Notes under the pieces: model-generated
Told to the model about the DNA's origin: nothing
What the model saw: only the letters and a program-made list of their open reading frames with translations
Database searches by the model: none
From: an uncultured Collinsella sp.
Lineage (GTDB): Bacteria; Actinomycetota; Coriobacteriia; Coriobacteriales; Coriobacteriaceae
Reading direction: 5' to 3'
Assembly (NCBI GenBank): GCA_900544065.1
Contig: UQTR01000040.1
Coordinates: 1 to 16,629 of the forward strand
Length of the DNA: 16,629 bases
Position numbers and translations under genes: made by a program
Shown here: piece after piece, positions 6,020 to 12,855 of the stretch
Numbering within the stretch: the first letter of the stretch is position 1
Layout of the letters: each line of letters starts with the position of its first letter

Positions 6020-6227
6020 CGATCAAGGAATCACACTCCCCCTGCCGAGTTACCGCAGGGCCCGACCTGTTGTTACTTTTCAGAACATCCCGCAGGACGG
6101 AGGAAGCCCCGCAGCGCGTAGCGCGCAGCGGGGCTTCCGACATGTCCGAGGACGTTCTGAAAAGTAACAACAGGGCGGGCCCGGACGAAAACAACCGACT
6201 ACAGGTCGATGTGCGATTCCTTGATCG
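6020..6227. repeat. Outer inverted repeat around element B, mirroring the oppF 3' end
   Basis: CGATCAAGGAATCACAC (6020-6036) is the inverted counterpart of 6211-6227, CGATCAAGGAATCGCAC on the minus strand (16 of 17). The right arm encodes the final residues IKESH of OppF; the left arm is non-coding. In the opp transcript the last codons could pair with the 3' untranslated region, enclosing the stop codon and element B. Confidence 0.75.
6058..6182 (-). repeat. 125-nt structured element B (variable stems, conserved loops)
   Basis: Same architecture as element A, with its consensus on the minus strand. The outer stem pairs 6058-6086 with 6154-6182 (28 of 29, mismatch at 6065/6175). The internal loop has, on minus, GTCCTCGGACAT (6142-6153) opposite GTCCTGCGGGAT (6087-6098). 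The inner stem pairs 6099-6112 with 6128-6141 (12 of 14). The apex TGC-GCGC-TAC-GCGC-T occupies 6113-6127. Against A, the internal-loop strands match 11/12 and 9/12 and the apex 12/15. The outer arm matches 15/29 and the inner arm 5/14, yet both remain paired. The element begins 16 nt after the oppF stop codon and would lie in the 3' untranslated region of the opp mRNA, where it could stabilise or end the transcript. Confidence 0.88.
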
Positions 6228-7227
6228 GGAACGGCTCCGCGAAGTGGCAGGCGCAGCAGTGGCCCGGAGCAACTTCCTTAAACTCAGGCAGCTTCTCGGA
6301 GCAGATGCCCTGCGCGATCGGGCAGCGCGTGTGGAAACGGCAGCCGGTCGGCGGATCCAGCGGTGACGGTGGATCGCCGGCGAGGATAATGCGCTTGCGG
6401 GTCTTCTGGATATCAGGATCGGGCACCGGCACGGCAGACAGCAGCGACTGCGTGTACGGATGGTGAGGCTCGCTGTAGAGCGTCTTCCAGTCCGAAACCT
6501 CGACCATCTTGCCCAGATACATAACGGCAACGCGATCAGAAATGTGCTGCACGACGGAGAGGTCGTGAGCAATGAAGAGATAAGCAGTACCGAACTTATC
6601 CTGAAGCTCCTTCAGCAGGTTCAAAACCTGGGCCTGAATGGAAACGTCAAGTGCAGAGACAGGCTCGTCGCAGATAATCAGCTTGGGCTTCAGCGCAAAT
6701 GCGCGGGCAATGCCGACACGCTGACGCTGACCGCCGGAGAACTCGTGCGGATAGCGGTTGATGTGCTCGGGGTTCAGACCGACGACGTCCAGCAGCTCGC
6801 GGACGCGCTCAATACGCTCCTCCTTGGTGCCCACGCCGTGAATGGTCATGGGCTCGGAGACGATCTCGCCAATGGTCATACGAGGGTTCAGCGAAGCATA
6901 AGGATCCTGGAAGATAAACTGCATCTCACGACGCATGTCCTTGATCTCATGCTTGCTCATCTCGGCAACATCTTTGCCCTGGAAGAACACCTTACCGGCA
7001 GTCGGCTTGGTCAGACGCATGATGGTGCGGCCCGTCGTGGACTTACCGCAACCAGATTCACCAACCAGACCAAAGGTCTCACCAGGATAAATCTCAAAAG
7101 AGATGTCGTTCACAGCAGAGACGACGCGTTTGGAAAAACGCTTGGCGAACATGCCGGACTCTGCGGGGAACTCCTTAGAGAGGTGCTCGACCTTCAGCAG
7201 CGGAGTACGCTCGTTATTGTCTGCCAT
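6199..7227 (-). CDS. oppF: Oligopeptide ABC transporter ATP-binding protein OppF
   Basis: A 342-aa ATPase, the second nucleotide-binding subunit of the peptide importer, acting on the cytoplasmic face of the membrane. Walker A GESGCGKST (56-64), Q-loop at Q107, signature SGGQRQR (164-170), Walker B LIICDE (183-188) and H-loop H221 are all intact, so it should hydrolyse ATP. The C-terminal oligopeptide/dipeptide extension (about 270-335) carries the family cysteine cluster (GCRFHTRCP...GHCCACH); related cysteines bind an iron-sulfur cluster in some peptide importers, which is not established here. The start codon directly follows the oppD stop (TAAATG), with GGGAGG upstream inside oppD. It is last in the operon, and its final codons are mirrored in the 3' flank. 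Confidence 0.96.
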   Translation of the reverse strand: MADNNERTPLLKVEHLSKEFPAESGMFAKRFSKRVVSAVNDISFEIYPGETFGLVGESGCGKSTTGRTIMRLTKPTAGKVFFQGKDVAEMSKHEIKDMRREMQFIFQDPYASLNPRMTIGEIVSEPMTIHGVGTKEERIERVRELLDVVGLNPEHINRYPHEFSGGQRQRVGIARAFALKPKLIICDEPVSALDVSIQAQVLNLLKELQDKFGTAYLFIAHDLSVVQHISDRVAVMYLGKMVEVSDWKTLYSEPHHPYTQSLLSAVPVPDPDIQKTRKRIILAGDPPSPLDPPTGCRFHTRCPIAQGICSEKLPEFKEVAPGHCCACHFAEPFPIKESHIDL

Positions 7228-8319
7228 TTACGCCTCGCCTCCCTTCTTGGAATCCTTGCGCGTACGGGACGTCTCAGGAGCGTTCTTGAGGAACTCGGGG
7301 TCACCGGAGTAGTGGCACGCAGAGTAGTGACCAGACTCGGTGACAACGCGCTCGGGGCGCTGCTTGCGGCACTTGTCCGTCGCATAGGGGCAGCGAGGAG
7401 AGAAGACGCAGCCCTCGGGCAGGTTCATGAGTGAAGGCGGGTTGCCGTGAATCGGCGTAAGCGGCTTCTTCTCTTCGATGGCCTGCTCCGGGATGGAGCG
7501 GATAAGGCCCCAGGTGTAGGGGTGGCGGCTCTCGTAGAAGATTTCCTCAGCAGTACCGAACTCGACGGGACGGCCGGCGTACATAACCATGATCTTATCG
7601 GCCATATCGGCAACGACGCCCAGGTCATGGGTAATCATGATGATGGCGTTGCCGTTCTTCTCCTGCATTTCCTGCATAAGCTCAATAATCTGAGCCTGGA
7701 TGGTAACGTCCAGAGCAGTCGTGGGCTCGTCGGCAATCAGAATATCGGGATCGCAGGCAAGAGCCATGGCAATCATGACGCGCTGACGCATACCGCCAGA
7801 GAACTGGTGCGGATACTCATTGACGCGCTTCTCGGGCTCGGGAATACCAACGAGGTCCAAAAGCTCGGTGGCACGCTTGAGCGCCTCCTGCTTGGAGTAG
7901 CCACGGTGCAGACGAAGGCCCTCGCCCACCTGCTTGCCGATCTTATAAACCGGGTTCAAGGAGGTCATAGGATCCTGGAAGATCATCGCGATATCGTTGC
8001 CACGAATGTGCTGCATCTCTTCCTCGGTCATCTCGAGGATGGAGCGGCCGCGATAGCGAACGTCACCGCCCTCGATCTTTCCCGGAGGCATCGAGATAAG
8101 GCCCATGATGGTCATGGCGGTCACGGACTTACCGGAGCCGGATTCACCGACGACTCCCAGGGTCTCGCCGCGATCGAGCGTGTAGGAGACACCGTCGACA
8201 GCGCGAACGACGCCATCCTCGGTGTGGAAATACATCTTAAGGTCATCGACCTCGAGCAGATGCTGGCCCTCGGGAACCGGCTGGTCCTTCAGGTCCACAT
8301 AGTTCTTGTTCTTCTTCAT
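7228..8319 (-). CDS. oppD: Oligopeptide ABC transporter ATP-binding protein OppD
   Basis: A 363-aa ATPase pairing with OppF. Walker A GESGSGKS (58-65), Q-loop Q115, signature SGGMRQR (174-180), Walker B LIADE (194-198) and H231 are present. The C-terminal domain includes GCVFSPRCPYATDKC and a later CH pair typical of OppD/DppD, followed by a lysine/arginine-rich tail of about 20 residues. It starts 2 nt after the oppC stop, with GAAGGA upstream inside oppC, consistent with translational coupling. OppD and DppD cannot be separated by sequence alone; the name follows the gene order oppABCDF. Confidence 0.96.
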   Translation of the reverse strand: MKKNKNYVDLKDQPVPEGQHLLEVDDLKMYFHTEDGVVRAVDGVSYTLDRGETLGVVGESGSGKSVTAMTIMGLISMPPGKIEGGDVRYRGRSILEMTEEEMQHIRGNDIAMIFQDPMTSLNPVYKIGKQVGEGLRLHRGYSKQEALKRATELLDLVGIPEPEKRVNEYPHQFSGGMRQRVMIAMALACDPDILIADEPTTALDVTIQAQIIELMQEMQEKNGNAIIMITHDLGVVADMADKIMVMYAGRPVEFGTAEEIFYESRHPYTWGLIRSIPEQAIEEKKPLTPIHGNPPSLMNLPEGCVFSPRCPYATDKCRKQRPERVVTESGHYSACHYSGDPEFLKNAPETSRTRKDSKKGGEA

Positions 8320-8321
8320 CC

Positions 8322-9257
8322 TTATGCGTCCTTCATCTTGACGTCGAGGGCGTCGCGCAGACCGTCACCCAGCAGGGTGAAGGCGAGCACCGTCGAGAGA
8401 ATTGCCAGACCGGGCATGATCATCATCCAGGGAGCAGTCAGAAGATACTGCTGGCCGTCCTGAATCATGGAGCCCCACGAAGGCGTAGGCGGAATAACAC
8501 CCATGCCGAGGAAGGACAGAGCGGACTCGGTCAGAATGGCGCCACCAATGTTCATGGTCGCGTAGACCACGATGGAGGCGACGGAGTTCGGGAAAATGTG
8601 GCGCATAACGATACGGGCATCGGATGCACCCATGGCGCGCGCAGCGTCAACATAGTCGTTTTCCTTGACCGTCAAGATTGCAGAGCGGAAAACGCGCGCA
8701 ATCGAAGGCCAGCCGAGGATGCCGATAGCGATAAAGACGTTCTGAAGACCGCGGCCGATAACGGCGATCATGGCGACGACGAACAGCACGTACGGGAACG
8801 CCAGGAAGATATCCGCGCAGCGCATGATAATCGTATCCCAGATGCCGCCATAGAAACCGGCCAGGGCGCCCATGATCAGACCGATCACCGTGGAGATGGC
8901 AGTGGCCATAATACCGACGGAAAGCGAAACACGTGCACCGTAGATAACACGAACAAGTATGTCGCGGCCAAGGGAGTCGGTGCCAAACGGATGCTCGGCA
9001 CACGGAGCCAGCAGCGACGTCTCGGCCATGGTGGTCGAATCGGAAGCCGTCGGCGAACCGAGCCAGGGCTTAGCCCACAGATCTGCGGTCAGGGCAACCA
9101 CAACGACGATGATAATCCAGCAGACACCGATAACGGCGAGTTTGTTTTTACGAAGACGCTTAAAAGCGTCGCCCCACAGCGTGCGGGACTTGGCGGGAGC
9201 AGATGCGGCCTTGGTGGCGGTAGCCTGCTCCTGAGACTGAGAATCAGTTTCCTGCAT
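8322..9257 (-). CDS. oppC: Oligopeptide ABC transporter permease OppC
   Basis: A 311-aa inner-membrane permease. An N-terminal cytoplasmic tail of about 40 residues, rich in Q, A and K, precedes the first membrane helix (LAVIGVCWIIIVVVVAL). A periplasmic stretch follows with FGTDSLGRDILVRVIYGARV, then further helices. The EAA coupling loop reads YVDAARAMGASDARIVMRHI and would contact OppD/OppF. The start at 9257 has GGGAGG 9 nt upstream, overlapping the oppB stop region (14-nt gap), so the genes are probably co-translated. Confidence 0.95.
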   Translation of the reverse strand: MQETDSQSQEQATATKAASAPAKSRTLWGDAFKRLRKNKLAVIGVCWIIIVVVVALTADLWAKPWLGSPTASDSTTMAETSLLAPCAEHPFGTDSLGRDILVRVIYGARVSLSVGIMATAISTVIGLIMGALAGFYGGIWDTIIMRCADIFLAFPYVLFVVAMIAVIGRGLQNVFIAIGILGWPSIARVFRSAILTVKENDYVDAARAMGASDARIVMRHIFPNSVASIVVYATMNIGGAILTESALSFLGMGVIPPTPSWGSMIQDGQQYLLTAPWMMIMPGLAILSTVLAFTLLGDGLRDALDVKMKDA

Positions 9258-9271
9258 GAGACGTACCTCCC

Positions 9272-10309
9272 TTAGGCCTTATCCGACGGACCGCCAAGGC
9301 GGATGCGCGGGTCGAGGAATGCATAGCTAATGTCGACGAGCAGGTTGATCACCATGACGACGACGACGATGAGCGTAACGCCGCCCATAACGATGGGCCA
9401 GTCACGCATGCTAATGGCGCGATAGACCTCATAGCCGATACCGGGCCAGTTGAAGACCGTCTCGGTCAGGATGGCGCCCGAAAGCATGCCACCAAAGTCG
9501 ACACCAATATAGGTAACGACGGGGATGAGTGCATTCTTAAGCGCATGCTTGATGATGATCGCACGATTGGAGAGACCCTTGGCTTTTGCCGTACGGATGT
9601 AATCCTGGTTCATGACGTCAAGCAGCTGCGAGCGCATAATGCGGGCGGCATAAGCGGTCGAAACCGAAGCCAGCGTAATGGTCGGAAGCACATAGTGCAT
9701 CCAATCCTGATACTGAGAGCTGGAACCGCCGGCACCCGAGATCGGCATGGAGAATGCACCGCCCGTGGCGTCCTTGAGAATGACGCCAAAGAACAGCTGC
9801 AGCAACATACCAAGCCAGAAAGCCGGGACGGCAACGAGAATCGACGTGGTGAGCGTTACCAAAATATCCCAGAAGGAATAACGCTTAACCGCCGAAATGA
9901 TACCCGCACCGATACCCATGATTGCCTCGAGCACGATGGCGCACGCGGCAAGTTTGACCGTATACGGATACTTCTGGGCAAAGATTTCCGTAACCGGCAG
10001 CTTGCGCTGATACGAATTGCCCAGATCGCCATGAAGCAGGCCGTTCATGTAATACAAGTAACGGTCCACGAGCGACGTTTGAACGGGGTCGCCGTTCTCG
10101 TCAAGGATCGCGTTGCCGTCCTCGTCCGACTGGACCAGGTGATAGCGGACGCGAAGCTGAAGCTCCACCTCGGGGGACAGAGCCTTGTCTCCACCGATCA
10201 GCTTGATCGGATCTCCCGGCACGATATTCTGGAGGGCGAACAGAATCAGCGTAACGCCCAAAAACACCGGGATGAACTGAAGCACACGTTTAACGATGTA
10301 CTTACCCAT
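9272..10309 (-). CDS. oppB: Oligopeptide ABC transporter permease OppB
   Basis: A 345-aa membrane protein of the OppB/DppB family. It begins with the typical MGKYIVKRVLQFIPVFLGVT first helix and the NIVPGDP segment, has about six membrane helices, and carries an EAA loop reading YIRTAKAKGLSNRAIIIKHA. A hydrophilic insert of about 25 residues rich in D, E and N (about 58-82) lies in the extracytoplasmic loop after the first helix. The start has AGGGGAG a few nt upstream. It is separated from oppA by 156 nt containing a hairpin, unlike the tight spacing further down the operon. Confidence 0.95.
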   Translation of the reverse strand: MGKYIVKRVLQFIPVFLGVTLILFALQNIVPGDPIKLIGGDKALSPEVELQLRVRYHLVQSDEDGNAILDENGDPVQTSLVDRYLYYMNGLLHGDLGNSYQRKLPVTEIFAQKYPYTVKLAACAIVLEAIMGIGAGIISAVKRYSFWDILVTLTTSILVAVPAFWLGMLLQLFFGVILKDATGGAFSMPISGAGGSSSQYQDWMHYVLPTITLASVSTAYAARIMRSQLLDVMNQDYIRTAKAKGLSNRAIIIKHALKNALIPVVTYIGVDFGGMLSGAILTETVFNWPGIGYEVYRAISMRDWPIVMGGVTLIVVVVMVINLLVDISYAFLDPRIRLGGPSDKA

Positions 10310-10336
10310 ACCACTCCCCTATCTAGGGATTAACCT

Positions 10337-10369
10337 AAATGGGATGCCGATCGCCAGACCGGCATCCCA
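10337..10369 (-). terminator. Intercistronic hairpin between oppA and oppB
   Basis: TGGGATGCCG (10340-10349) pairs perfectly with CGGCATCCCA (10360-10369) around a 10-nt loop. On minus only TTTAGG follows, so termination would be partial. A hairpin here commonly leaves more binding-protein mRNA than permease mRNA in ABC importer operons. Confidence 0.65.
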
Positions 10370-10465
10370 AAATTACCATCAGCCAGTTTACCCCAGGTTA
10401 GGGAGAACTGTATGTTTCCCATGAGGTCTACGTAAATACTTGACCCTCACGGAAGCTGCAAACTC

Positions 10466-12142
10466 TTAGGCGAGCTCAGCGGTACCCAGCTCGGCATGCT
10501 TCTGCGGATCGACATAGAGGTGCTTGATGCGATCGGAGCCGGCGATGGTGTGCGTGTAGAACATCACCGGGATGACCGGGCAGTCGGCAGCGACCATTGC
10601 GTCGGCCTCCTGCATCTTAGCGACACGCTCCTCGTCGTCAACCGTAGTGCGAGCCTCGTTGACCTTGGCGTCGAACTCGGGGTTGTTGTAACCAGAACGG
10701 TTGTCGCCACCGAGGGAGTCGGAGTGGAACAGCGGATACAGGAAGTTGTCCATGATCGGGTAGTCGGCAATCCAGCCCAGACGACCGAACTGATAGTCAA
10801 AGTTCTGGTACTGCTCGAGCAGGGCAGACCACTCGGGGGTATCGGAGACGGCGGTAACGCCAACTTTGGCGAGGTCGCCAATGATGGACTCCATAATCTC
10901 CTTGTGGCCACCGTCCTGGTTGTAGGAAAGGGTCACGTTAATGCCACGATCGCCGTTAGCGCCAGCGGGAGCAACCTTGTCGAGGTACTCGTTAGCCTTG
11001 TCGACGTCGTAGGCGCAGAACTCCCATGCGCCCTCCTTGTAGCCATCGATGCCCGGAGGAACAATGCCGTCGGCGGGGGTACGGGTACCCTTGAAGATGG
11101 TCTTGCAGATGGCCTCACGGTTAATGGCCAGGGAGATACCCCTGCGCAGGTCGGCGTTGTTGAACGGCTCGGCCGTGGTGTTGCAGGTCAGGTAGTAGGT
11201 GGAAGGCTCGGCGCCGAGCAGCATGCGCTCGCCGTCGCCCATGGTGTAGCCGTCCTTGGACACGCCGCGATCCTTCTTGGCGGCGTCGATCTGAGCAACG
11301 GGAACGTCGCAGACATCAAGGTTACCGGCCTGGAACTCCTTGTAAGCGGTCTCCACGTCCTTGATGACCTGGAAGTGAATGCCGTCGATCTTGGCCTTGT
11401 CGCCATAGTAATCGTCGAACTTCTTGAGGTTGATCTCCTGACCATCCTCCCACTTGCCGTCCATCATGAACGGGCCGTTACCGACCGGTGCAAGATAGAA
11501 GCTCTTGGCATCGGACTCGGCGCACTCGGGAACCGGGGCCAGAGCCGGGTGAGAGGCGACGAAGGGGAAGTCGGCGTAAGCGGAAGACAGCTTAACGACG
11601 AGGGTCTCATCGTCGGGGCAGGTAACACCGCTGAGCTCGGTGGCGTTACCGGCAAGCAGGTCGTCATAGCCCTCGACCATGGAAAGGTGATAGGAGACCT
11701 CGGAAGGGCCGTACTCGGTAGCGATGGCCGACTTGGTGTTGACCAGACGCTCCCAACCGAGCTTAAAGGACTTGGAGGTAACGTCGTCACCGTTGTGGAA
11801 CTTGGCCTTCTTGATCTTGAAGGTGAACTCGGTGGCGTCGTCGTTGGCCTCGAAGGACTCGCAAGCCAGCGGAACGATCTCGCCCTTCTCGGCGTCATAA
11901 GAGGTCAGAGCGTCAAAGAGCTGGTACTCGACCTGAGTGCCCTGGTCCTCCTGGACATTGTAGGGGTCGATGCAGACCGGGTTGTTGATGTAGAAGTTCA
12001 GCGTCGAACCGGACTCAGAACCGGAAGCGTCGCCACCCTTCTTGCCGCATGCGGCAAGAAAAGCCATGGAGCTCGCAGCAAGGGTGCCGCCAACAAAGGC
12101 GCGACGACCCATAACGGGCTGGTGGAACATAGAATCAGCCAT
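10466..12142 (-). CDS. oppA: Oligopeptide-binding lipoprotein OppA (SBP family 5)
   Basis: A 558-aa extracytoplasmic solute-binding lipoprotein that would capture peptides and deliver them to OppBC. The N-terminus reads MGRRAFVGGTLAASSMAFLAAC, with a twin-arginine (R13-R14) before the hydrophobic stretch and a lipobox LAAC (lipidated C32), followed by a GS-rich linker. The twin arginine suggests Tat export, but it is not a perfect SRRxFLK motif. Family features include the N-terminal INNPVCIDPYNVQEDQG and the later LRRGISLAINREAI segment. The start at 12142 has a perfect AAGGAGG 5 nt upstream; the frame extends 16 codons further without a ribosome binding site. It is the first and usually most abundant product of the operon. 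Peptide specificity cannot be read from sequence. Confidence 0.95.
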   Translation of the reverse strand: MADSMFHQPVMGRRAFVGGTLAASSMAFLAACGKKGGDASGSESGSTLNFYINNPVCIDPYNVQEDQGTQVEYQLFDALTSYDAEKGEIVPLACESFEANDDATEFTFKIKKAKFHNGDDVTSKSFKLGWERLVNTKSAIATEYGPSEVSYHLSMVEGYDDLLAGNATELSGVTCPDDETLVVKLSSAYADFPFVASHPALAPVPECAESDAKSFYLAPVGNGPFMMDGKWEDGQEINLKKFDDYYGDKAKIDGIHFQVIKDVETAYKEFQAGNLDVCDVPVAQIDAAKKDRGVSKDGYTMGDGERMLLGAEPSTYYLTCNTTAEPFNNADLRRGISLAINREAICKTIFKGTRTPADGIVPPGIDGYKEGAWEFCAYDVDKANEYLDKVAPAGANGDRGINVTLSYNQDGGHKEIMESIIGDLAKVGVTAVSDTPEWSALLEQYQNFDYQFGRLGWIADYPIMDNFLYPLFHSDSLGGDNRSGYNNPEFDAKVNEARTTVDDEERVAKMQEADAMVAADCPVIPVMFYTHTIAGSDRIKHLYVDPQKHAELGTAELA

Positions 12143-12383
12143 GCCATCCTCCTTATGAGATAGGACAAAGAAATGTTCAGTCGGACACATGTCGAAACAA
12201 TCCGATCCGAACCATCAAAACGCCGCCCGCTGCTATGGCTGGTTATGCACAACGGACCAACGTTTTGCAATACAGTAGCGCATTTTATACACAATTTGGG
12301 GCTAATTCCGGTTAACGGTCGAGAATTTCTTTAGTTGGGCGAAGTATGTGAGGATATTTTGACTCTGTTACAAATATGTAAAC
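12143..12383 (-). promoter_or_regulatory. opp operon leader and promoter region
   Basis: About 240 bp without a gene. Two possible minus-strand promoters are TTGCAA-17 bp-CATAAC (12244-12272) and TTGTGT-16 bp-TATTGC (12268-12294); neither is strong. Two direct repeats TTATRCACAA lie at 12243-12252 and 12285-12294. The stretch 12330-12383 is AT-rich with no other signal seen. Confidence 0.4.
12243..12294 (+). other. Pair of DnaA-box-like nonamers
   Basis: TTATGCACA (12243-12251) and TTATACACA (12285-12293) both fit the DnaA box TTATNCACA, in the same orientation and 42 bp apart, about four helical turns. They overlap the candidate opp promoters. About 0.5 chance matches would be expected in a window this size, so the pairing is suggestive only. 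Confidence 0.35.
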
Positions 12384-12415
12384 AAAAAGGGTCCCGCACT
12401 TACGGGACCCTTTTT
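12384..12415 (-). terminator. Terminator of secG
   Basis: AAAAAGGGTCCCG-CACTTA-CGGGACCCTTTTT, a 13-bp perfect stem including the A/T ends, 21 nt after the secG stop. The T-run on both strands makes it formally bidirectional, but only secG reads into it. Confidence 0.93.
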
Positions 12416-12436
12416 GAATATTTATGCGGCTCGTGC

Positions 12437-12691
12437 TTAGTAGCCGACGATGCCCTGCGGGAAGAAGAACATGCACAGCACGACGCACACGGCAAACACG
12501 ACAGCCATGATGACGGTCAGGCGGTCGAGGTTCTGCTCCATGACGCCCGTGGCAGAGCTGGAGTTATACAGCGAGCTAGCGATCATATCCGAAACGCCGG
12601 TGCCCTTACCGGAATGCATCAGGACGAGAATCGTCAGCGCCACGGCAGAGACAGCCCAAACGACAAACAGAAGAATCTGGAACGGACCCAT
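12437..12691 (-). CDS. secG: Preprotein translocase subunit SecG
   Basis: An 84-aa inner-membrane protein, usual SecG length, that assists SecYEG and SecA in protein export. Two membrane helices (about 4-25 and 58-78) flank the family hallmark LMHSGKGTGVSD (24-35). AAGGAG lies 8 nt upstream of the ATG. secG often follows gap-pgk-tpi in actinobacteria; here gpmI sits between, and a strong terminator separates secG from gpmI, so it probably has its own promoter in 12692-12795, though none is convincing by eye. Confidence 0.95.
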   Translation of the reverse strand: MGPFQILLFVVWAVSAVALTILVLMHSGKGTGVSDMIASSLYNSSSATGVMEQNLDRLTVIMAVVFAVCVVLCMFFFPQGIVGY

Positions 12692-12774
12692 AGATAAGCT
12701 CCTTAATAGAACAGTTCATACTCCAGTACTTTACCACAACCTCCAGCACTCCCCCACCCGCGATTTAGGTATGG

Positions 12775-12792
12775 GGCAGAAATGGCAGAAAT
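12775..12792. repeat. Tandem 9-bp repeat
   Basis: GGCAGAAAT occurs twice head to tail in the short gap between the gpmI terminator and secG. No function is evident; it falls where a secG promoter would be expected. Confidence 0.5.
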
Positions 12793-12795
12793 ACC

Positions 12796-12830
12796 AAAAA
12801 GGGGGTTGTCCGGTTGTGGACAACCCCCTT
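12796..12830 (-). terminator. Terminator of the pgk-tpiA-gpmI operon
   Basis: On minus, AAGGGGGTTGTCC-ACAACC-GGACAACCCCCTT forms a 13-bp perfect stem followed by TTTTTGG, 25 nt after the gpmI stop codon. Confidence 0.92.
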
Positions 12831-12855
12831 ACTAGAAAACGGTATTTGTTTTCTC

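Larger units (their letters stand above)
5608..6198. other. Gene-free, hairpin-rich region between oppF and tRNA-Leu
   Basis: About 590 bp with no credible protein gene. From left to right it holds the tRNA-Leu leader and promoter (5608-5713), the first 125-nt structured element (5752-5876), an inverted 11-nt copy of promoter sequence (5895-5905), two small hairpins (5938-5956, 5967-5992), an inverted 17-nt copy of the oppF 3' end (6020-6036), a small hairpin CCCTGC/GCAGGG (6055-6060 is its right arm), and the second 125-nt element (6058-6182). The short open frames here run through palindromes, lack ribosome binding sites and resemble no family I know. Confidence 0.85.

Noticed and set aside
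5752..6182. Elements A and B as ordinary intrinsic terminators
   Set aside because: They are far longer than needed, have no T-run after either arm, and share conserved unpaired segments.
5752..6182. Elements A and B as integron attC sites, a MITE pair or a retron
   Set aside because: No GTTRRRY core sites; the arms, which should be the conserved ends of a MITE, are the variable part; no reverse transcriptase, integrase or transposase is in the window and no target duplication is visible.
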